Assembly (NCBI GenBank): GCA_003024175.1
Contig: MDYQ01000269.1
Span: 62,001 to 126,000, forward strand
Source of the DNA: Planoprotostelium fungivorum
Lineage: Eukaryota; Evosea; Variosea; Cavosteliida; Cavosteliaceae
Reading direction: 5' to 3'
Length of the DNA: 64,000 nt
The notes beneath the pieces are model-generated. The model saw only the letters and a list, made by a program, of their open reading frames with translations. It was not told the origin of the DNA and ran no database searches. Position numbers and translations under genes: made by a program. This document shows positions 56,421 through 64,000 of this stretch, piece by piece; position 1 is the stretch's first letter; each line of letters begins with the position of its first letter.

Positions 56421-57757
56421 CTAAGCGAGATCCTCTGCATCACTCTCCTCGCTGCTGCTTCCAGACTTCTGAGCTTGGATCATGAACCTCATCATCTGCA
56501 TCTCTGCGATCATCGGCTCGATGATCTGTTCCATGGTCAGATCGCCTTCATCGTCATCTCGATCGTCTCACATCTTTACACGATAGGTATCTACAACTCT
56601 TCTCGTGATCCACACGGTCGGCAGGACAACCCATCCATTCACAGCGTAAATAAGCACCGGAACATTCGACCAGATTGAGGGTGCAGTGATCATCGTGGAC
56701 CTGCATCATGGACGTCTTGACTTTCTCTCCACAGCCCCGAGCGCAATCTGTCCGATCGTTCGATTTTCAAACGTAGAATTTTGGCGGGAAATTTTGGCGG
56801 GAAGATCACCTTGGGTGGGTTCGCCTTGGTTCAAAAACGCGGCAAAAGGGTCGACACTGAGTGGTCTCTCCATGGCCTGATTTCTGTCATCTACAACGTT
56901 GTAGATGGACTCGATCACCTGAGAAGGTTTCCTGGAGGGTACTGGGGGTGGTGCAGCTGCAGCTCTGGGTGGGAGCATTGTAGATTGAGCTTTCGGTGGG
57001 GGAGCAGTTTGAGGTACGGCTCTCCCTTGGCCTTGGCTGGGCATGGCGATGGGTTTCACTCTACTTCCAGATTTCTGTGATGACTGAGAAGATGAAGTTG
57101 ATGAATGACGTAGATGATGATGAGATGCAGATGATACAGGTGAAAAGATGGTGATGGTGATGTTGGGTTGTTTGACGGGATATATAGATACTGTGCAGAG
57201 GTGGACTGATGATGAAGTCGGTGATTTACTTGAGCGAATTGAGAGGGATTCTGTTGACTCTCGTAGTAAGTGAGGCCGGACCAATTGTTCTCTCCACTTC
57301 TGTCCATCTGAATCACACACGTCAATGGATTGAATGAGATGGTATCGCTCATCACCTTGTCTAAATGCATCTTGTGACCGTGTTTGTGAAGATATTTTGA
57401 GGCATCTTCGGCGTTGTAATCGAATGCCTTCAGAGTTGCATTCAAAACGATCTTGTCTTGATCTGGAAATTCCTTCTGGAGTCTCAGCATACCTGCAATG
57501 TCTTAATCGGGATCTCAAAGATAATCATCATATCTGGCTCACCTGCGGAGTTTGTCATGGTGAGAGGTGTCGCCTCATTCTTTGGTTTGGGCTTCATGGC
57601 TTCGAGTGAGCTCTGATCTGCTTTGTGGCCTTTATTCATAAGATATTGTAACGTCTGATCGAAATCGTTGTCGTTTCTCTTCAGAGCGTCTGTTGGTGTC
57701 AGAGATAGAACTCATCGACAGCTACCAACCTTGTATTATCTTATCGTCGGTACTCAT
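56421..57757 (-). CDS. UBA/CUE-like protein with proline-rich linker and TRAF-type zinc finger
   Basis: ATG 57757 (MSTDDKIIQDALKRNDNDF). Two UBA/CUE-like helices are visible: QDALKRNDNDFDQTLQYLM and LQKEFPDQDKIVLNATLKAF then EDASKYLHKHG. A Pro-rich linker (APPPKAQSTMLPPR, AAAAPPPVPSRKPSQ) leads, over an intron at about 56813-56753, to a Cys/His cluster (DCARGCGEKVK, HDDHCTLNLVEC, CEWMGCPADRVDHEKS) like TRAF-type fingers. The last exon ends SSSEESDAEDLA at 56421. The join into that exon may use a 31-nt intron; otherwise the protein ends SCKDVRRSR at about 56565. Ubiquitin binding is the likely role of the N-terminal part. Confidence 0.65.
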
Positions 57758-58117
57758 AAAGATGAGCTGAAGTCGAACGAGTGATCCCATATGCATAGAC
57801 GTCATTTTGTTTGTGTTCGTTTCGTCGTGTGTTAGCTGTGCGTGATGTTGTGTGTCGTTGTGATGTTGGTTCTATGAAATCTCGCGAAAAGTTGGTTGTA
57901 GACCTCCATTTGATGATGATCACCAGGCACGTTGCAAGTCTAACCGCAAGGCCTATAGCCGTGCAGGTCTGTGTCGGCGCCTGCATCGTCTTTATGGACT
58001 GAACCTTCTCTGATGTCGCCAACTGTGATACCGGACAGTTGTAAAGGATTCGAATATGTTCTGGACATTTGACGTCTAGGTATGTGAGCTCATTTTCTAC
58101 AGAGACGACATCGGAAG
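57758..58117. promoter_or_regulatory. Divergent gap before the CAP gene
   Basis: The 360 bp between two outward starts contain an open minus frame (57741-58022) starting from a non-ATG codon, with a hydrophobic core (TAIGLAVRLATCLVIII). A tiny membrane protein cannot be excluded, but no ATG, splice or family evidence supports it. Confidence 0.3.
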
Positions 58118-58894
58118 ATGCAGGCCTTCTTCGTTCTGTTCGCTCTTCTCCTGGTCGCCTCTCCCATCGTGGCCGATGACAATATCAATGTCATCCTGTC
58201 CTTCCACAATGCAATGAGGGCTAAGTTCAATTTGCAACCGTTGACTTGGTCGAGTCAGGCAGCCTCTGTATCTCAATCGTGGGCTTCGGTGAGTCCACCG
58301 CGAAGTGAAGTGACTCATTTTCTTTCAGAACTGTGCATTTCAACACAACACCAATCGGCTCGGAGGAGAGAACATCTGGGCTGGTTCTGGTGGTTCACCC
58401 ATCAACACTGGCGATGTCTCTGGCGCGGTCACCTCCTGGAACAATGAGGGTAGCGACTATTCATGCAAATCGAACTCCTGCACACAGGGTAAAACGTGTG
58501 GACACTTCACTCAGGTGAGTCCATCTTTCTTTCATTACACCTCTAAGATTGATATAGGTCATATGGAACACGACCACCGCAGTTGGATGTGGCTGGGCCG
58601 TCTGCACGTCTAACAGCCCTTTCGGCAGCAACTTCCCTACGTGGAAATTTGTCGTCTGTGATTACACACCTGCTGGTATGCCTCCATCTCTCGTTGGAAA
58701 TCATCTGATGCAAGACAGGAAACTATGTGGGATTAGCTCCCGTATCACAACAACAGTGCTCTTATTCGGCCAACGTAAAAGTGAACGTCAATGGAACCTT
58801 GATCTTCACCCAAGGTGGCCAGGGTGGAAGTCCTCATCTGTTCTCCAATGTGCTGCTGTTGATCTCCGCCATCATCATCGGAAGTCTCTTCTGA
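58118..58894 (+). CDS. CAP/SCP (PR-1-like) secreted protein
   Basis: ATG 58118 starts a signal peptide (MQAFFVLFALLLVASPIVAD). The CAP domain is complete: FHNAMRAKFNLQPLTWSSQ, LGGENIWAGSGG, TCGHFTQVIWNTTTAVGCGW (CAP1 signature GHFTQVIWNTT) and FVVCDYTPAGNYVG. Cysteines are spaced as in PR-1. The C-terminus, HLFSNVLLLISAIIIGSLF, is a GPI-type or membrane tail, so the protein is probably surface-bound. CAP proteins bind sterols or act in defence and adhesion; the role here is unknown. Four introns, about 215 residues. Confidence 0.9.
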
Positions 58895-59231
58895 TAGATG
58901 GAGGACGTGAAGAAATAGATGCAAATTGAAACTGGCTTACCTCGATCGTATTTGAGTGGTGTTCACGATGAACTCGCCAGGTTCTGGCTCTGGAGGCTGT
59001 CTGGGATAATCAGAAACAAGGACACCGAACCCAGTTCTAGATCGAAGTGTGGACACCACCCACGCTGATGCACACCGTCACCTGATGGAACCTGATGAAT
59101 TTGGTCACACTCCAAGTATAAGTACCTAATAGTATCCCCCGGTATGGTACTGTGCTGTGGTGGTCTCCTATTCATTTCGGTTGCCTGGAAATGGAAACCT
59201 GTGTAGACCATTCCCTGACGTTTGGCAGGTG
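58895..59231. other. Gap without a recognised gene
   Basis: These 337 bp contain only short frames. The minus frame 58963-59298 overlaps the first LIM-gene exon and has no motif. Likely the 3' UTR of the CAP gene and the promoter of the LIM gene. Confidence 0.4.
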
Positions 59232-61301
59232 ATGGAGAGGAGATATTCACAACAACAGCCACACAATCAGGATGACAAGATGCCTCTGAAAGGGCCACAA
59301 GTATCAGGATATGAGAGGACGTCTATGATGACTAAGAGTAATCAAGATTGGATGAAGTCCGACTTCTTTCGGCGTTCGTTGAGATCAGATCCGATGTTTC
59401 AGAGTCAGTTACACAGATTGTTGGGTGAGAATCAATCAGCGATCATGAACACACGGGTGATTGTTACATGATTGACATAGACAGCTGCCTTCGACGAAGA
59501 CGATTATCCACCGATGCCTACATATCCTCCCCCACCCACGCCCGAAGAAGCCAATTTCAAGATTCCTGGGGTGTGTGATCCGACATATACACATCTCCAT
59601 CGTGTAACCATCCCGCGATCGAGTTGGAAGAGACAGAATTGAAAGAACGACAGTTGAGCGTGATCGCCGACCCAACGATCAGAGGATACAGAATGAGTCA
59701 GAGACAAAAATTGACCAGTGCATCTGAACCATCTTTGGCTCACGTAAAGCAAGCGGCAGAGAAGAAGACAGGGTCATTCTTCATAGTCAACAAGCCACAA
59801 TCAGCCCCCGAGAGTGACGAGGGAGATCATCACGGGACGTCATCTGATATAGAAGATGCAGAGAGGGAGAAGAAAGAAGCAGAGAGGGAGAAGAAAGAAG
59901 CAGAGAAGAGAGAAGACGGTGAGAATACAACGGTGAAGAGAGATTGATTCGAGAAGGGATGAAACAACAGACGATGAGACGAGATGAAGAGACGAGAAAG
60001 AGAGGGGAAGAAGAGAAGAGAGAAGAAGAGAGGAGAGCTCTAGAAAGGAAAATTGAAGAAGAGCTACACAGAAGAGACATGCAAGATCCCATCACCCCAT
60101 CAGAATCAAACACCCGCTTCGAGGACCGCATCAAGAGAATCGAAGACATCCACACGAGAGCCGCTCACGATCATGCATCACCGTCGTCATCCGATCGATC
60201 GACAAACAAGTCCCTGACCATGAGTCAATCGACCTCTGGAATCGACAAGAGACAGACGAACAAGTTCAACTCGTCCGACGAAAAGAGAGAATCGACTGTC
60301 TTCGCGCCACCCGTACAAAAGAAGAGAGAGTTGGTCAGGTGTGCACACGTCACACACCAACACATCATCTTTCATCACTACATCATCATATCATCACCTA
60401 TGTCATCACCACACATCACGATCATCACACTGCATCAACACATCATCACAGCACATCATCACATCAAACTACATCTCACGATTCTTCACAGGGGAGACAC
60501 AAAGAAGATGTTGATGAGTCGATCACTTAGCCTCATGACCTGCGCTGGATGTCATCAAGACATCAACACTGAATATCTAACCGCCATGAACCAACACTGG
60601 CATCCGGTGAGGCCTCCATCGTTCTACAACGCGCCAACGGAAAATAGGATCATTTCCGCTGCTTCGGCTGTGACCGGCCGGTGGCTGGAGAATTTTACGA
60701 AATGGAGGGAAAACCTAGTTGTAGATCGTGCTTGGACAAATCTTCACTGTGTGGACACTGCAGTCGACCCGTCTTGGACCAATTTTTCAAGACGCAGGGG
60801 GGTACCATGATCCACCCAGAGTGCTACGGGCCGTTTACCGGAAAGATCGTGGGGATTTCGGGTTACGTACGGTGACTGACGCGTTGTAGTGTGGTGGATG
60901 TGGACAGTATTTATCGATGGGGAGGACCATCAGCGCGATGGAGAAACAATATCACCCTCAATGTTTCAATTGCTCGCGTGAGTTTCTCATGATCATCTTG
61001 TCATCGTGATCGCAATCACATGAACTCATCAACTGATGTATAGATTCATCTCATCATGATCATCGTATCGTCACGACGATCACATCATCGCGATCATCAT
61101 CACATCATCATCACTGTGACGATCATCACCTGACCTATCTATACAGTCTGCCGCAATTCATTGGAGAGATCTAATACCTTCTTCATGCACCAGGGCACAG
61201 CCATCTGCTCCACCTGCTCCGTTCAAATCAGCCGCAGCAGGAGTCAGAGTGTGGCGAACAACAATCGCACGATCTACAAATCTGCGTCAGAGAGGGGATG
61301 A
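59232..61301 (+). CDS. LIM-domain protein with acidic/basic coiled-coil linker
   Basis: ATG 59232 (MERRYSQQQPHNQDDKM). An N-terminal region with PPMPTYPPPPTPEE and a long charged helix (AEREKKEAEREKKEAEKR, EEKREEERRALERKIEEE) precedes LIM motifs. LIM1 runs from CAGCHQDI through HPDHFRCFGCDRPV to CRSC; a half-LIM follows (CGHCSRPVLDQFF with HPEC); a final LIM runs from CGGCGQYL to CSTC. It ends IYKSASERG at 61301. LIM proteins of this layout bind actin or focal structures (paxillin/zyxin-like); function is inferred. The frame change at 59919-59938 needs a 20-nt intron, the shortest in the window. Confidence 0.85.
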
Positions 61302-61743
61302 AGATGAATGGTGGCGACACGGTGGAAATGTATTTTGAAGCGATGTAGTAAAAAAGATCGAATTTATACTTTAGCCCTGATGGATCATCATGATGGATCG
61401 CGATCGGATCGTGATACGTCATGAAGTAGATGGTGTATGGATGTAAAGAAGTTTGATATGTAGGTTGAATTGCACAGCGTTCATCTCGGAGCAGCGATGA
61501 GGAGTAGGGCAGGTGACTCGTCTTGTGATCCCGCCAACTAGCCAGTCGATTCAGCCAGCCATGTGGCTGACCTCATCAGAGAGCTCATCGAATCAGATGT
61601 CTGTGAACTGGGTTGATGACAGCACGAGAGAAAAGAAAGGACAGAAAGTGTTTGTGTTCGCAGCAATTTTTCCCAAAAATTTGGTTGCCATAGTTACATC
61701 CATAGAAGGTTGCACAACACAACGGCAGAATCACAAGAGGGTC

Positions 61744-64000
61744 ATGTCTTCTGAAGATGCGTCTCAACCGGAGGTACCTCAGCCACCTGTCAAGAACACC
61801 ATCGAATCGACAAAGAGGGTGAGGATATCGGAGTGGTAACTCTCATATCGGGACTGAAAGACGTGTAGCTGCAGCGATTGATCAACAAATATGTCGCTAA
61901 CAAGTTGGACATCCTTCAGATCGATTATCTCGATATGGGCATCAGCAAGAGTCTTAGGATGGTTCCTATGGACCTCTTAGCTCCTCTTACGAACATGAAA
62001 CAGGTATATTCCATCACAATATCCAACATCAGATGCACAATCATCATGGTTAATCTTCACAGATTTTCATCAATGGACACAAGAACCTAAGAGAAATTCC
62101 TCCCGCCATGTTCACAACATTTCGAGAGTTGAAAGAAGGTTGGTTCCATGATAACGACGTCAAGACCATTCCCCCCGAGATCGGGCAGGCAAAGAACCTA
62201 ACAGAGATCTGGTTCCAGAAGAACCGAATCACATCGGTGAGTCTCCATCTCTTCCCAATCATCTCAATCATTCTTTCAGATCCCCGTCGAACTCTTCTCC
62301 TTGGTCAATCTGAAAGAATTGAGATTAGACGACAATCAATTGACAAGCATCCCCTCCGAGATCGGCCAGCTCGTCCATCTAGAAGGTGACGATTCGAAAT
62401 GACATCCATCACTGAACATGCAAACAGTCTTACGTCTCGATTACAACGAGATCACAAAGATACCCGTTCAAATCGGAGACTGTGAGAAGCTCATCCATCT
62501 GTCGATCTCGCACAACAAATTGGAGTCCATTCCGGCCGAGATCGGCTACTTGACCCAGTTGAAATCTCTTACTCTGAGTAACAATTGCATCTACGAGCTA
62601 CCCAACGACGTCGGTGAGTGTCTCGTCCACGATGGTGATCGTGCGATGGACACGAGATCATCATCGTGTGATGGAGGGTGACGAGAGATTGAAACGGTGC
62701 GACAGTTTTGTGTCAGAAGTTGGAAGAGCTGTGTATCGATCGCAACCAGATCGCGTACATTCCATTAGAGATGGTTCAATTGAGTGACACACTCAAGGTA
62801 CATGACTCTCATCATCATCATCTATCACATCGACCCGATCGGCAATCATCAAATGATCATCGCGATGATCAGATGATCGTGATGATCAGATCATCATCGC
62901 GAATGAGACACTGTTTACGATCCAGTATTGACCCCTCCAGGTGTTCAAACTATACAGCAATCCCATCATCAACCTCCCCGAGAAGCTCATCGGACAGAAA
63001 GAATCCATCAAGGCCTCCATGAGTGCCTCTTTGAAGGGTCAGCTGGCCACAGGATTTGCCCCCGACAAGATTTTCGGTTACCTGAGCGATTTAGGAAAGG
63101 GACAAGAAGTGAGAAGCTTTCATCTACAAAGCCATCATCAGTCGAACTAACAAAATTTGATCTTTGATATTTGAGACTATCAGACCTTGAGACTTTGTGA
63201 TTTTGGGACTGACACATTCAGGTGAACAACCGCATCAAACTGATGGTCATGGGACAAGAATCCACGGGCAAGACGACCCTCTTGTCCTCCATCAAGGGTA
63301 AGATCAAGTTCCCAAAGATTCTCCAGAAGGCCCCCGCCGTCACCGAGGGCATCAACATCGTCGAGTTCTCCACCACGGCCACGCGCGAGCCCAAGAAAGA
63401 TTCGAAGGAGAAGGAGAAACCCGTCAAGATCGATTGGTCCGCTTGGGGTGAGGCATTCCATTCCACTGTCCTCCCTCACGCCCCCAGATTTCGACGGGCA
63501 AGAGGCTTACTACTCCTCTCACCAGTTCTTCTTGTCTTCACGGGCAATCTACGTCATCGTGTGGAATTTGGAGAACACGCTCGACCAATCGAAATTGGAA
63601 TACTGGCTGCAGAGCATCAAAGCTAGGGCACCGAAGGCACCCATCATCATCGTGGGCACACACTCTGACTCCCCCGTCTGCACTTCCGATTACCTTCAGA
63701 AGACGCAGCAGAGGATCAACGAGGAATACTACGCGAGATTTCCAAACATCCAGTACGTCTGCGAGGTGGAGGAAACTCGCGGAGATTTCGATTTACGTAC
63801 GTAAGGTGGATGCGAAGAAGGGGAAGAACATCGAGGAGCTGATCAAAATCTTGAGTAAGATCGCGCTGGCACAGCCTCGAATGGGCGAGAATATTCCAAA
63901 GAGTTACCTGCTGCTAGAGGAGAAGGTGCTGAAGGAGAGGAAGAGGAGACTGAAGGGAAAGGTGGAGAATTTTGGCGGGAAAACGCGATGTAGATTGACG
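61744..64000 (+). CDS. ROCO protein: LRR plus Roc GTPase (3' end beyond window)
   Basis: ATG 61744 (MSSEDASQPEVPQPPVK). At least six leucine-rich repeats are seen (NLREIPPAMF, IPVELFSLVNLKELRL, LVHLEVLRLDYNEITKIP, KLIHLSISHNKLESIP, QLKSLTLSNNCIYELP, KLEELCIDRNQIAYIP). The Roc GTPase follows with P-loop GQESTGKTTLL, DFDGQEAYYSSHQF as switch II, and IIIVGTHSDS as the base-recognition loop. After KVDAKKGKNIEEL the COR region should begin. ROCO/LRRK proteins are expanded in Dictyostelium. The 12 visible introns are 32-110 nt, one near 62800-62930 made of GATCAT repeats. Whether a kinase follows cannot be seen. Confidence 0.92.

Noticed and set aside
58963-59298. 111-codon minus-strand frame
   Set aside because: It runs antisense into the first LIM exon and lacks motifs.
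1-64000. Search for transposons, LINEs, LTR elements or viral remnants
   Set aside because: No transposase, reverse transcriptase, integrase or capsid-like motif and no long terminal or inverted repeats were seen apart from the tRNA pair.

Overview
This is nuclear DNA of a gene-dense, intron-rich unicellular eukaryote. About 32 protein genes lie on both strands, usually 50-400 bp apart. Most introns are 37-60 nt GT-AG introns, and many are built of TGATGA/CATCAT strings. The domain set points to Amoebozoa: a GbpD-type cyclic-nucleotide-domain RasGEF, a DEP-ankyrin-SAM-TKL kinase, a ROCO protein, a TBC-TLDc protein and secreted proteins ending in GPI-like tails. A protostelid/variosean amoeba such as Protostelium or Planoprotostelium is my best guess, but this is inference from gene content and not a match. 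No transposon, provirus or CRISPR array was recognised.

Layout. 1-4.4 kb (-): a large secreted adhesion-type protein running off the left edge. 4.6-14.2 kb (-): two signalling genes head to tail, a DEP-ANK-SAM-TKL kinase and a C2-RasGEF-cNB-GRAM-cNB exchange factor. 14.5-17.8 kb: an F-box/NF-YB fusion (+), a SMIM13-like membrane microprotein (-), an unknown membrane protein (-) and a short hypothetical gene (+). 17.8-19.7 kb (-): a secreted protein with a close paralog at 54.4-56.2 kb. 19.9-20.3 kb: two identical tRNA-Asn genes in inverted orientation. 21-28.8 kb (+): a TBC1D24-like protein, a class I histone deacetylase, a 98-residue homeobox protein and a mitochondrial type I DnaJ.

29-31.7 kb (-): a KEAEEK-repeat coiled-coil protein. 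31.8-33.4 kb (-): a Tos1-like wall/glucan protein. 33.8-39.4 kb: a phosducin-like protein, a small coiled-coil protein, a MYND-USP-SEC-C deubiquitinase and a single-HKD phospholipase D-like protein. 39.4-42.6 kb (-): the biotinylated alpha subunit of 3-methylcrotonyl-CoA carboxylase. 42.7-44.8 kb: two unknown membrane proteins sharing a 66-bp divergent promoter. 45.1-47.7 kb (+): a tandem pair of SAM methyltransferases. 48-50.4 kb (+): a USP53/54-type deubiquitinase. 50.7-56.2 kb: a secreted GPI-type protein, exosome subunit RRP46 and the second secreted paralog. 56.4-61.3 kb: a UBA plus zinc-finger protein (-), a CAP/SCP secreted protein (+) and a LIM-domain protein (+). 61.7 kb to the right edge (+): a ROCO LRR-GTPase.

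The genes do not form one pathway. Recurring themes are small-GTPase signalling (RasGEF, TBC, ROCO), ubiquitin handling (two deubiquitinases, an F-box protein, a UBA protein) and cell-surface proteins. Exon joins were worked out by eye from splice signals and reading frame. Domain calls come from recognised motifs, and no database search was run.
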